Below, one piece after another: positions 36,538 to 44,724 of a DNA stretch of 51,655 nt; position 1 is the first letter of the stretch; each line of letters opens with the position of its first letter. The translations under genes were made by a program, and so were the position numbers. Source of the stretch: an uncultured Clostridia bacterium (GTDB lineage: Bacteria; Bacillota; Clostridia; Christensenellales; Aristaeellaceae); assembly GCA_947166705.1 (NCBI GenBank), contig CAMVFE010000013.1:1-51655 (forward strand), in the 5' to 3' direction. Below the pieces are notes generated by a model, which saw only the letters and a list, made by a program, of their open reading frames with translations, ran no database searches and was not told where the DNA came from.

Positions 36538-38448
36538 TTACGCCTGCGCCCCGTCCTCCGCTTCGGCCCAGGCCTCGTAAAGCCCGTCGATCCTTTCCTT
36601 CTGCCGGTTGTACTCCCGCGTCAGCCGGGCGCCCTCCTCCGGATCCCTGTAGGTCTCCGGATCCGCCAGCCGCTCCTCCAGCTTCCGCGCGGCGTCCTCC
36701 GCCTCCGCGATTTCCTTCTCCAGCGCCTTCAGCCTTTCCAGGCGTTCCTTTTCCTTCCGCTGCTCCTCGCGGCTTTTCCGCTTTTCCTTTTCCAGCGCCG
36801 TCCGGGTCACGCCGGCCATTTCTCCGTCCGGCGCCTGCTCCCGGCTGACCTTCCGGAAGTACTCGTCGTAATTGCCGAGGTACTCCTTCAGGCGTCCTTC
36901 CTCAAGAACGCAGACCTTCGTGGCAAAGCGGTTGATAAAGTAGCGGTCGTGGCTGATGGCGATGATCGTCCCCTCGAAGCCTTCCAGCGCTTCCTCCAGC
37001 ACCTCCCGGCTGTCCATGTCCAGGTGGTTCGTCGGCTCGTCCAGCAGCAGCACGTTGTCCTTCCGAAGCATCAGCTCCGTCAGCGCGACCCGGCCCTTCT
37101 CGCCGCCGCTCAGGGTGGAAACCGGGCTGAACACTTCCTCTCCCGTGAACAGGAACTGTCCCAGCGCGCCGCGGATCTCGTACTGCTCCATCTTCCTGAA
37201 CTTGTCCCACACCTCGTCCAGGATGGTCTTCCTTTCGTCCAGCCCCGCCTGGTGCTGGTCGTAGTATCCGATATCCACGCCAGCGCCCCACCGGATCATG
37301 CCCGCGTCCGGCTTCTCCTGGGCGGTGAGGCATCTGAAAAGCGTAGTCTTTCCGCATCCGTTGTCCCCGATCAGCGCGATCCGGTCGCCGGCCCGCACAT
37401 GCAGCTTCAGGTCCTCGAACAGGGTCCGGCCCTGGTAGCCCTTCTTTAGTCCCTCCGCGATCAGCACGTCGTCGCCGGTGCGCCGGCGGGTTTCGAAGCG
37501 GAAGCGGATCGTTCCCTCCTCCTGCGGCTTTTCGAGGCGTTCCATTTTTTCCAGCCGCTTTTCCCGGCTCTCCGCGGCGCGGATGCTCTTTTCCCGGTTG
37601 AACCGCCGGTAGGTGGCGATGATCGCTTCCTCCCGGGCGATTTCCTTCTGCTGCGTCTTCCAGGCCTTCATCCGGATTTCGTAAACGGCGGTCCGCTTTT
37701 CCAGGTATTCCGTATAGTTCCCGCTGTAGGTCTCGATGCTTCCCATCAGCAGCTCGGCCATTTTTCCGCAGACATGGTCCATGAAATACCGGTCGTGGCT
37801 GACGACCAGCACCGATCCCCGGTAATTCTGCAGGTATTCCTCCAGCCAGGTGATGCTTTTCAGGTCCAGGTGGTTGGTGGGTTCGTCCAGCAGCAGCAGC
37901 TCCGGGTTGCTCAGCAGCATTCTCCCCAGGCACAGCCGCGTCCGCTCCCCGCCGGAGAGGACGGAGGTCTTCTGATCCTCGTAGCCCCGGAGATTCAGGC
38001 CGGCCAGCACGCCCTGGACCCTGCTCCGCCATCCGTATCCTTCCTCCGCCTCGAAGGCGCGGGTCAGGCTGTCGTATTTCCCGCCCAGCCTGCGCAGCTC
38101 CGCCTCGTCGCCGGAGGCTTCGGCCATGCGGACTTCCGTGTCCCGCATCTCCTGCTCCAGGGCGACCAGGGGATCAAATACGCTCTCCAGGGCCCGCAGC
38201 ACGGTTTCCTCCCCGCTCAGGTCCCCCTGCTGCGCAAGGTAACCGATCCGCATGCCCTTCTGCAGGCTGACGGTTCCCCCGTCGGCCTGCTCCTGCCCGG
38301 CGATGATCTTCATCAGCGTGCTCTTTCCGCTGCCGTTCACCCCGACCAGGCCCATTCGTTCCCCATCCTGCAGGGTCAGGGAAGCGTCCCGGAGCACCTC
38401 ATGGGTTCCGAAGCTCTTTCTGACGCCCTGCAATGACAGAATAATCAT
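36538..38448 (-). CDS. ABC-F family ATPase (translation factor type)
   Basis: A 636-residue cytoplasmic protein with two ABC domains and no membrane segment, as in ABC-F proteins that act on the ribosome. The first Walker A is GVNGSGKST near residue 36 and the second is GDNGCGKTT. Both domains have LSGGE signatures and DEPTNHLD Walker B boxes. The linker with charged helices (about 230-320) and a C-terminal coiled coil rich in Glu, Lys and Arg are present. It resembles YdiF/Uup-type housekeeping members more than resistance proteins, but the class cannot be fixed by eye. It is the last gene of its operon. Confidence 0.95.
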   Translation of the reverse strand: MIILSLQGVRKSFGTHEVLRDASLTLQDGERMGLVGVNGSGKSTLMKIIAGQEQADGGTVSLQKGMRIGYLAQQGDLSGEETVLRALESVFDPLVALEQEMRDTEVRMAEASGDEAELRRLGGKYDSLTRAFEAEEGYGWRSRVQGVLAGLNLRGYEDQKTSVLSGGERTRLCLGRMLLSNPELLLLDEPTNHLDLKSITWLEEYLQNYRGSVLVVSHDRYFMDHVCGKMAELLMGSIETYSGNYTEYLEKRTAVYEIRMKAWKTQQKEIAREEAIIATYRRFNREKSIRAAESREKRLEKMERLEKPQEEGTIRFRFETRRRTGDDVLIAEGLKKGYQGRTLFEDLKLHVRAGDRIALIGDNGCGKTTLFRCLTAQEKPDAGMIRWGAGVDIGYYDQHQAGLDERKTILDEVWDKFRKMEQYEIRGALGQFLFTGEEVFSPVSTLSGGEKGRVALTELMLRKDNVLLLDEPTNHLDMDSREVLEEALEGFEGTIIAISHDRYFINRFATKVCVLEEGRLKEYLGNYDEYFRKVSREQAPDGEMAGVTRTALEKEKRKSREEQRKEKERLERLKALEKEIAEAEDAARKLEERLADPETYRDPEEGARLTREYNRQKERIDGLYEAWAEAEDGAQA

Positions 38449-38472
38449 TTCTTTCCTTTCCGTCCGCCCCGG

Positions 38473-39318
38473 TCAGGGGCCCGTTTCCGGATCCGCGGCG
38501 GCTCCGTCGCCCTGTTTGTCCCGGATGACGTACACGGGGCCGGTCCGGTCCCGCAGCGCGACTTCCAGCCGGATGTCCCTTCCGGCCCGGATGCCCTCCC
38601 GGGCGAGCGCCCCGGTGGATACCGCCCGCGCCAGCTCCGGCGTATTGTTTTCTCCGCTCAGATGGCCGAGCAGCACCGTGCCCGTGCCCGAGCGGATCAG
38701 CTTCAGCAGGGCCTCCGCGCAGCTTTCGTTGCTCAGATGCCCGTACTGTCCCAGGATCCGGGCCTTCAGCCGCGCGTTGTAGTGGGGATTGGCCCGCAGC
38801 ATGTCCCGGTCGTGGTTGCTTTCCAGCAGGACCAGGTCGCTTCCCGCGATCTGGCCGTAGACGTATTCGGAAAAATGCCCCAGGTCCGTCGCGGTGGAAA
38901 TGCTCAGGTTCCCGCCGTACAGCCTGAATCCGACCGGATCCGCCGCGTCATGGGGAATCGGAAAGGGAACGACGCCCAGGTCGCCCAGGTAAAAATCCTG
39001 CCCCGCCTGGATTTCCCGGCGCAGCCCGCCGTCCACCTTTCCCAGCTTGCCTTCCATCGCCGCCCAGGTTCCCGGCGTGGCATACAGCGGCAGGCCGTAC
39101 TTCCGGGCCAGCACGCCGGCCCCGTGGATGTGGTCGCTGTGCTCGTGCGTGATCAGCACGCCCGCGAGGGTTCCCGGATCCACGCCGATGGACCGCAGCG
39201 CGTCCTCCATCTGCCGGCCCGGCTTGCCGGCGTCTATGATCAGCCGCGTGCTCCCGTACTGGCAGAACAGGGCGTTCCCGCTGGAGCCGGAGAACAGCGG
39301 ACAAAAATACATCTCCAT
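38473..39318 (-). CDS. yycJ: Metallo-beta-lactamase-fold hydrolase, YycJ/WalJ type
   Basis: A 281-residue metallo-hydrolase of the YycJ (WalJ) group, thought to be a DNA exonuclease-like enzyme linked to the WalKR system in Firmicutes. The start reads MEMYFCPLFSGSSGNALFCQ, and the metal motif THEHSDH is at 57-63, with later histidines in ESNHDRDML and LGHLSGENN. Here it is not next to walK or walR but between licD and an ABC-F gene. The C-terminal tail beyond about residue 265 is not typical. Confidence 0.9.
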   Translation of the reverse strand: MEMYFCPLFSGSSGNALFCQYGSTRLIIDAGKPGRQMEDALRSIGVDPGTLAGVLITHEHSDHIHGAGVLARKYGLPLYATPGTWAAMEGKLGKVDGGLRREIQAGQDFYLGDLGVVPFPIPHDAADPVGFRLYGGNLSISTATDLGHFSEYVYGQIAGSDLVLLESNHDRDMLRANPHYNARLKARILGQYGHLSNESCAEALLKLIRSGTGTVLLGHLSGENNTPELARAVSTGALAREGIRAGRDIRLEVALRDRTGPVYVIRDKQGDGAAADPETGP

Positions 39319-39327
39319 ACATCAGCC

Positions 39328-40071
39328 TCAAACATCCAGATGCTTCGCCACCCGCTCTTCCGGCGGCGGCGGGGTCATGTAGTCCGGTCCGAAGAGAACC
39401 GTCAGCACCTCGTCGTACCTTTTCGGAATCAGGCATTCCAGGTTCTCGAAGGGCGCGCTGATCTTCTCCGCGAACTGGTCCGGATGCCACACGTGGGTCA
39501 TCAGCTCAAAGGCGCCGTTGCTCATGTGCAGGTCGTTTCCGGTCCGGATCCTGCTCGAGATCCTTTCGTACCGGGCGGCCTTCCACCGGTAGCTGAACGG
39601 CAGGCCCATCAGGTGCGTGGCCCGCAGCAGGACCCTGTTCTTCAGGCCGAAACGGCTGTAGTCCGTGTTCTTTTTCATCATGCCCTGCAGCAGGTGCAGG
39701 TGCAGGATATGCAGCTTCCTGCGCCAGCCCTCGGGGGGCAGCGGGTCCAGGATGAAAAGGTCCGTGAAGGCCGCCGCCTTCTCCGGGTCCCGGTTCATGA
39801 TCCGGGGCGTCCACGTGTCCAGGAAGGTCAGCTCGAACCTCGGGTCGCATTCCTTCGGGTAAACCTCCCGCAGCCGGTTGAATTCCGCCCGGGTCAGCAG
39901 CAGGTCCACGTCGTCGTCCCAGGGAATAAAGCCGCGGTGCCTCACCGCGCCCAGCAGCGTCCCGCACATCAGGTTGTACTGGATGCCGTGCTTTTCGCAG
40001 ACGGCCTTGATATCCCGCAGCTGTTCCAGCAGCTCCTCATGGATTTCTTCCAGGCTCAGTTCCTTCTTCAT
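39328..40071 (-). CDS. LicD family phosphotransferase
   Basis: A 247-residue protein of the LicD/fukutin nucleotidyltransferase-like family, which transfers phosphocholine or other phospho-substituents (from CDP donors) onto surface sugars. The diagnostic region KHGIQYNLMCGTLLGAVRHR is followed by GFIPWDDDVDLLLTR with the metal-binding aspartates at 52-56. It lies 9 bases before yycJ and 24 bases after the transketolase C-half. The nearby initiating sugar transferase suggests decoration of a cell-surface glycan. Confidence 0.93.
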   Translation of the reverse strand: MKKELSLEEIHEELLEQLRDIKAVCEKHGIQYNLMCGTLLGAVRHRGFIPWDDDVDLLLTRAEFNRLREVYPKECDPRFELTFLDTWTPRIMNRDPEKAAAFTDLFILDPLPPEGWRRKLHILHLHLLQGMMKKNTDYSRFGLKNRVLLRATHLMGLPFSYRWKAARYERISSRIRTGNDLHMSNGAFELMTHVWHPDQFAEKISAPFENLECLIPKRYDEVLTVLFGPDYMTPPPPEERVAKHLDV

Positions 40072-40095
40072 GGGCTGGTCCAGATCCCTTCCGTT

Positions 40096-41019
40096 TCATT
40101 TTCTGACAAGGCGCTCCGCGAGCTCCGCGACGGCGTCCGCGTCCATCCCGTACCGATGGCGCAGGTAGGCCTGGTCCCCGACCTCCGTGGCAAAGCAGTC
40201 CTTCAGCCCCAGCCTGTGCACCCGGCAGCCGGAGCCGCTCTCCGCGATCACCTCGCACACCGCGGAGCCGAATCCTCCCGTGATGCCGTGCTCCTCGACG
40301 GTGATGATGTCGCCGTACCGCCGCGCCAGGTCGAGAATGGTCCCCCGGTCAATGGGCTTCAGGCACGGAAAGCTGACCACCTCCGCCTCGATCCCCTTCT
40401 CCGCCAGCCGTTCCGCCGCGCGCTTCAGCTCGATCAGGATGCCCCCGGCGGAAAGCAGGGCGATATCCTTTCCCGCCCGGAGCCGCACCGCCTGCGGAAA
40501 AACCCATCCGGTAATCTCCCCCTCGTGCGCCCTGGGCTCGTTTCCGCGTCCCAGCCGCAGGTAGCAGGTTCCCGGCGTGGCAAACATCACGGGAACCGCC
40601 GCCTCCGTTTCCGCCGGATCTCCGGGGGTGAAGCAGGTAATGCCGGGAATCGCCCGCATCACCGCCATGTCCTCCGTCGCGTGGTGGCTCATGCCGAGGC
40701 TTCCGTAGACGAAGCCCCCGCCGACGCATACGATTTTGACGTCCAGCGCGTGATAGGCGCAGTCGTTCCGGATCTGCTCCAGCGGCCGCAGGGTCGGAAA
40801 GTTGCCGATGGAATACACCACGACGCGGCGCCCGGTCATCGCCAGTCCCGCCGCCAGCCCGACCATGCTCTGCTCCGCGATGCCGGCGTTGATCAGCCTG
40901 TCCGGGAAGCGCTCCTTCACCGGGCGGAGCACCCCGAAGCCCAGGTCGCCCGTCACCAGCACGACCCGGGAATCCTTTTCCATTTCGCGCAAAAGCGCCC
41001 GCACAAAAGCGTCCCTCAT
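40096..41019 (-). CDS. Transketolase, C-terminal subunit
   Basis: A 307-residue protein with the pyrimidine-binding (PYR) and C-terminal domains of transketolase: VTGDLGFGVL, NAGIAEQSMVGLAAGLA (with the catalytic Glu) and ITVEEHGITGGFGSAVCEVI. It starts inside the stop of the N-terminal subunit (ATGA), so the pair forms a split two-gene enzyme moving two-carbon units between sugars with thiamine diphosphate. Because it sits among surface-glycan genes rather than pentose-phosphate genes, a role in making a special sugar is possible. Confidence 0.95.
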   Translation of the reverse strand: MRDAFVRALLREMEKDSRVVLVTGDLGFGVLRPVKERFPDRLINAGIAEQSMVGLAAGLAMTGRRVVVYSIGNFPTLRPLEQIRNDCAYHALDVKIVCVGGGFVYGSLGMSHHATEDMAVMRAIPGITCFTPGDPAETEAAVPVMFATPGTCYLRLGRGNEPRAHEGEITGWVFPQAVRLRAGKDIALLSAGGILIELKRAAERLAEKGIEAEVVSFPCLKPIDRGTILDLARRYGDIITVEEHGITGGFGSAVCEVIAESGSGCRVHRLGLKDCFATEVGDQAYLRHRYGMDADAVAELAERLVRK

Positions 41020-41897
41020 GGCCTCTGCGCCTCCAGTTCCCTCAGCGCCGCCTCATACTCTTCCCCCTGCGGGGTCCGGTAGTGCCAGAGGATGTTGTTC
41101 TCCATAAAGCTGACGCCCTTTCCCTTGACCGTGTGCGCCAGAATGACGGAAGGCCTGCCGCTGCCCGCGCCCTCCCAGGCCCGCCCGAAGGCGGCCTTCA
41201 GCGCGTCCGTGTCATGGCCGTCGCAGCTTTCCGCGCGCCAGCCGAAATCGCGCCATTTCGCCTCGAAGGGCTCCAGCCGCAGCGTCCTGTCGACGAAATC
41301 GAGGCTCTGCATGTGGTTGTAATCCACCACGGCGATCAGCCGGTCAAGCCCGTACTGGGCCGCCTGCAGCGCGCTCTCCCAGACGGCGCCCTCGTCGCAT
41401 TCCCCGTCCCCGAGCACGACGACGGTCCGCCAGCTCTTCCCGTCCATCGCGGCCCCCAGCGCCAGCCCGGCGCCGATCGCGAGCCCGTGGCCAAGCGCCC
41501 CGGTGGAAACCTCCACGCCCGGCACGCCCTTGTGGCTGACGTGCCCGCTCAGCCGGGATCCGTTCGCGTAGTGCTCCTTCAGCTCCTCCACCGGGAAAAA
41601 GCCGGTTTCCGCCAGCGCGGAATAAACCGCGCTTCCCGCGTGGCCCTTGCTGAGGATCAGCCGGTCCCGCTCCGGCCACCGGGGATCCTCCGGCCGGACG
41701 TTCAGCACGCCGCTGTAGAGCACCGCCATGATCTCGGCCACGCTGAAGATGCTGCCGATATGGCTTCCCCGGCTCAGATGGGTCATCTCCAGCCCGTTCC
41801 GGCGGATCAGCCAGGCCAGCACCCTGGGGTCCCTGACATCCGGCTTTCCGTCCGGAAAGGCGCTGTGCACCCTTGCCTCATAGCTGTCCACGTTCAT
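41016..41897 (-). CDS. Transketolase, N-terminal subunit
   Basis: A 293-residue thiamine-diphosphate-binding half of transketolase. The cofactor motif GDGECDEGAVWESA starts at residue 163, and the downstream Asn of VVDYNHMQ completes it. SKGHAGSAVYSAL and GALGHGLAIGAG are typical catalytic-site loops. It is preceded by a 34-bp tandem repeat that separates it from the sugar transferase, and overlaps the C-terminal subunit by 4 bases. The ATG context (AAGGAGAATG) gives a close ribosome-binding site. Confidence 0.95.
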   Translation of the reverse strand: MNVDSYEARVHSAFPDGKPDVRDPRVLAWLIRRNGLEMTHLSRGSHIGSIFSVAEIMAVLYSGVLNVRPEDPRWPERDRLILSKGHAGSAVYSALAETGFFPVEELKEHYANGSRLSGHVSHKGVPGVEVSTGALGHGLAIGAGLALGAAMDGKSWRTVVVLGDGECDEGAVWESALQAAQYGLDRLIAVVDYNHMQSLDFVDRTLRLEPFEAKWRDFGWRAESCDGHDTDALKAAFGRAWEGAGSGRPSVILAHTVKGKGVSFMENNILWHYRTPQGEEYEAALRELEAQRP

Positions 41898-41920
41898 TCT
41901 CCTTGCTTCGCCTTCCGCGC

Positions 41921-42056
41921 GTCCTTCCGCCGTCCCGGCGTATTCCTTCGCGGCGTCCTCCGCGTGTCCCGGCGTTTTCCTTCGCGGCGTCCTTCCGCCG
42001 TCCCGGCGTATTCCTTCGCGGCGTCCTCCGCCGTCTCAGCCCTTTTCCTTCGCCGC
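41921..42056. repeat. 34-bp tandem repeat, four copies
   Basis: Four contiguous 34-bp units lie at 41921-41954, 41955-41988, 41989-42022 and 42023-42056. Copies 1 and 3 are identical, copy 2 differs at a few positions, and copy 4 is the most diverged and overlaps the last codons of the sugar transferase. Each good unit contains CGCCG-TCC-CGGCG, a five-pair hairpin. The period is not a multiple of three and no spacers occur, so it is neither a protein repeat nor CRISPR. Confidence 0.93.
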
Positions 42057-42719
42057 GTTCTCCGCCTTCCGGAACACGCCCGCGATCGTCTCCCAGAAGA
42101 GCTTCCAGTCCAGGGAAAAGCTCTGGTTCCTCGCGTATTCCACCCGCAGCCGGTTTTTCCTCGGCAGCACCAGCCTCTCAAAATTGCCGACGGGATCCTC
42201 CTCGCCCACGATCTCGTCCTGCGAGATGTATTCGATGCTGCTCCGGTCCGTCACGCCGGGGCGGACCCACATGATGCACTGCTGTTCCTTCGTGTAGCGG
42301 TTCGTATACAGCAGCAGCTCGGGGCGCGGCCCGACGAAGCTCATATCCCCCCTGAGGATGTTGAACAGCTGGGGCAGCTCGTCCAGCTTCAGCTTCCGCA
42401 TCACGCGTCCCGCGCGGGTCACCCGGCTGTCGTTCTTGGCGGTCGTCCCGCCTGTCCGGTCCGCGCCGACAACCATGCTCCGGAACTTGAAGATCCGGAA
42501 GGGCTGGTTGTGGTATCCCCCGCGCACCGCCCGGTAAAAAACGGGCCCCGGCGAATCCAGCTTCACCCATACGGCCAGCGGAACCATCAGAAGAAGGCCG
42601 GGGATCAGCAGGATCAGCGCCAGCAGCAGATCCAGCGCCCTCTTGACCACCCGGCTGTAAAAGGGATGGCTCAGCGGGCCATCCAGGTACGGAAGCTTCG
42701 GTAAATCCTCTCTGCTCAT
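42036..42719 (-). CDS. Initiating sugar transferase (polyprenyl-phosphate glycosyl-1-phosphate transferase)
   Basis: A 227-residue protein of the bacterial sugar transferase family, which loads the first sugar-1-phosphate onto undecaprenyl phosphate at the membrane. A single membrane segment spans about 28-52. The catalytic core has FRIFKFRSMVVGA, the KLKLDELPQLFNILRGDMSF stretch with Asp-Glu, and SFVGPRPEL. The ATG at 42719 has only a weak ribosome-binding site (GGCGAGACGG); no better in-frame start is visible. It lies 47 bases after parB. Its 3' end forms the last unit of the 34-bp repeat. Confidence 0.92.
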   Translation of the reverse strand: MSREDLPKLPYLDGPLSHPFYSRVVKRALDLLLALILLIPGLLLMVPLAVWVKLDSPGPVFYRAVRGGYHNQPFRIFKFRSMVVGADRTGGTTAKNDSRVTRAGRVMRKLKLDELPQLFNILRGDMSFVGPRPELLLYTNRYTKEQQCIMWVRPGVTDRSSIEYISQDEIVGEEDPVGNFERLVLPRKNRLRVEYARNQSFSLDWKLFWETIAGVFRKAENAAKEKG

Positions 42720-42766
42720 GCCGTCTCGCCGCGGAGTCCAGCTCCGCCTCCTGTTCCCGCGGGCTT

Positions 42767-43627
42767 TCAGCCCCGCGTCTCCTCCAGTATCTCGTACAGC
42801 CGGTTCAGCTCCTCCAGGCTGCTGTACTGCAGGATGATCCTTCCCTTCCGGGATGTCCCGGTGAGGGTCGCCCGCATGCCCGTCCTTTCCAGCAGGCGGT
42901 CCTGCAGCTCGCGCAGCTCCGGCTCCAGCTCCCGGCTTCCGGTCTTCCGCTTCTTCGCGGGCGCCTTCATCCTGGCCGCCAGCATCTCCAGCTGCCGGAC
43001 GTTCAGCCCTTCCTCCGCGGCCTTTCTCCCAAGGCGCAGCTGGTCCTCCCGCTCCGGCAGCCCGGCCAGCACCCGGGCGTGCCCGGCGCTCAGCTGCCCG
43101 GACTGAACCATATCCGTAATCTCCTCCGGAAGGTTCAGCATCCGCAGCAGGTTGGCCACCGCCGGCCGGCTCTTCCCCAGGCGGGCGGCCACCTTGTCCT
43201 GCGTGTAGCCGCACTGGGTCATCAGCGCGCGGATTCCCCTGGCCGCGTCCACCGGGTTCAGGTCCTCCCGCTGCAGGTTTTCAATCAGCGCGATCTCCAT
43301 CTGGTGGACGATGTCCAGCTCCCGCACGATGCAGGGAAGCTTCTCCAGCCCCGCCTGCCGTCCCGCGCGGTAGCGCCGCTCGCCCGCCACGATCCGGTAG
43401 CGGCCGCCGCTGGAGGGCACCACGATCAGGGGCTGCAGCACGCCCTGGTCCCGGATGCTTTCCGCAAGCAGCGCGATGCTCTCCTCGTCGAAGGCTTTCC
43501 GGGGCTGGTCCGGGTTCACGTCCAGCTCGCCCACGGGGATCTCCTGAATCCCCGTGCCTTCCCATTCCTCGGTCTCGGCGAACAGGGAGTCCAGTCCGCG
43601 GCCCAGGCCGTGCGTTTTCCTTGCCAT
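42767..43627 (-). CDS. parB: Chromosome partitioning protein ParB
   Basis: A 286-residue CTP-dependent DNA clamp that loads at parS and organises the origin region. The start KTHGLGRGLDSLF is the ParA-stimulating N-terminus. The CTP-binding motif GERRYR is at 82-87, followed by ENLQREDLNPVDAARG and a helix-turn-helix (TQDKVAARLGKSRPAVANLL). The C-terminal dimerisation domain is present. It lies 15 bases after parA. I did not find a parS palindrome in this window. Confidence 0.97.
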   Translation of the reverse strand: MARKTHGLGRGLDSLFAETEEWEGTGIQEIPVGELDVNPDQPRKAFDEESIALLAESIRDQGVLQPLIVVPSSGGRYRIVAGERRYRAGRQAGLEKLPCIVRELDIVHQMEIALIENLQREDLNPVDAARGIRALMTQCGYTQDKVAARLGKSRPAVANLLRMLNLPEEITDMVQSGQLSAGHARVLAGLPEREDQLRLGRKAAEEGLNVRQLEMLAARMKAPAKKRKTGSRELEPELRELQDRLLERTGMRATLTGTSRKGRIILQYSSLEELNRLYEILEETRG

Positions 43628-43642
43628 GACTCGCGTTCCTCC

Positions 43643-44413
43643 TTATCCTTTCGTCCGGTTCCGGGCGATGACTTCCTTGGCCAGGCTTTCATAAGCCCTG
43701 GCGCCGCTGCTCTTGGGATCGTACAGATGAATCGGTTCCCCGTGGCTGGGCGCCTCGCCCAGCCGGACGTTCCGGGGAATGGTCGTCGCAAATACTTCCT
43801 TTTTGAAATGCTTCTTGACCTGGTCCACCACCTGAAGCCCCAGGTTGGTCCTTCCGTCCAGCATGGTCAGCAGCACGCCCTCGATCTCCAGATGGGGATT
43901 CATGGTCTTTTTCACGCGGCTGATGGTGTTCATCAGGCTCGTCACGCCCTCCAGCGCGTAGTACTCGCACTGGATCGGAACGAGCGCCGAATCCGCCGCG
44001 GCCAGCGCGTTCAGCGTCAGCAGGCTCAGGCTGGGCGGGCAGTCGATCAGGATGAAATCGTAGTTCTCGCGGATCGGCGCCAGGATCGTTTTCAGATAGT
44101 AGTCCCGCCGGCTCTCGCCGACCAGCTCCACCTCCGCCCCGGCCAGCCGGATATCGGATCCGATCAGCTTCAGCTTCTTGACGGCGGTCTTCTGGATGCA
44201 GTCCTCCGTCTTCGCGCGGCCCATCAGCGCGTCGTACACGGAATTGTTCTCCTTCACCCGGCATCCGAGGCCGCTGGTCGTGTTCCCCTGGGGATCCAGG
44301 TCCACCATCAGCGTCTTTTTCCCCTTTTCCGCCAGCCACGCGGACAAATTCACGGCGGTCGTCGTTTTTCCGACGCCGCCCTTCTGATTCGTAATCGCAA
44401 TAATCTTGCCCAT
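43643..44413 (-). CDS. parA: Chromosome partitioning ATPase ParA (Soj)
   Basis: A 256-residue deviant-Walker ATPase. KGGVGKTT is at 11-18, with the signature lysine at 11. VDLDPQGNTTSGLG and LIDCPPSLSLLTLNALAA follow. It is Soj-like, lacking an N-terminal DNA-binding extension. AGGAGGGG lies about 17 bases before the ATG, a rather long spacing. It leads an eight-gene operon running to the ABC-F gene, under a promoter with a palindrome over the -10 box. Confidence 0.97.
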   Translation of the reverse strand: MGKIIAITNQKGGVGKTTTAVNLSAWLAEKGKKTLMVDLDPQGNTTSGLGCRVKENNSVYDALMGRAKTEDCIQKTAVKKLKLIGSDIRLAGAEVELVGESRRDYYLKTILAPIRENYDFILIDCPPSLSLLTLNALAAADSALVPIQCEYYALEGVTSLMNTISRVKKTMNPHLEIEGVLLTMLDGRTNLGLQVVDQVKKHFKKEVFATTIPRNVRLGEAPSHGEPIHLYDPKSSGARAYESLAKEVIARNRTKG

Positions 44414-44437
44414 GGAAGCCGCTCTTCCCCCTCCTGC

Positions 44438-44455
44438 TGATTTCGGCAGAAATCA
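44438..44455. promoter_or_regulatory. 18-bp inverted repeat in the parA leader
   Basis: TGATTTC and GAAATCA are perfect complements around GGCA, inside the parA 5' leader. It could be a hairpin upstream of the ribosome-binding site or a second protein-binding site beside the palindrome at 44460-44474. Confidence 0.5.
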
Positions 44456-44459
44456 ACAA

Positions 44460-44474
44460 GATGTATCATACATC
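44460..44474. promoter_or_regulatory. Palindrome over the parA -10 box
   Basis: GATGTAT-C-ATACATC is a perfect 15-bp palindrome that contains the -10 hexamer of the parA promoter. This is the classical position for a repressor operator. Confidence 0.6.
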
Positions 44475-44493
44475 ATAATCAGCTGTTTTTCAA
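44465..44493 (-). promoter_or_regulatory. Promoter of the parA-parB operon
   Basis: On the minus strand TTGAAA (44493-44488) and TATGAT (44470-44465) are separated by exactly 17 bases, 50 bases before the parA start. Confidence 0.7.
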
Positions 44494-44643
44494 GAACGCC
44501 GGAGTGCGCCTCGCAGGCCGGAAAGGGAATGGCCGTAACTGTTCATGGCAGCCGCCGTACGGTGTTTGGTTGCACGTATCCCGCGGGATGCAGGAAAAAA
44601 ATGCCGTCCGGGGCGGGCGTAAAACCGTTCCGGTCTGCCCAGG
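44494..44643. other. Spacer between divergent promoters
   Basis: This 150-base GC-rich stretch lies between the parA promoter and the metal-type transporter promoter. I see no gene, RNA gene or parS site in it. Confidence 0.4.
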
Positions 44644-44673
44644 TTTACATCGTTTTCTTCCTTATGATATAAT
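44644..44673 (+). promoter_or_regulatory. Promoter of the metal-type ABC transporter genes
   Basis: TTTACA (44644-44649) and a perfect TATAAT (44668-44673) with an 18-base spacer lie about 50 bases before the ATPase start. No clear Fur/Zur-type palindrome is visible around it. Confidence 0.65.
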
Positions 44674-44724
44674 GAGTCCGGTATGTTCCCCATCCCGGAA
44701 TGACTCAAGGAGTGAACTGATTTC

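Noticed and set aside
41921..42056. CRISPR array
   Set aside because: The units are directly contiguous with no spacers, the total is only four copies, and no cas gene is nearby.
42767..44724. parS site near parA-parB
   Set aside because: I looked for TGTTTCACGTGAAACA-like palindromes and found none; the palindromes near parA do not resemble it.
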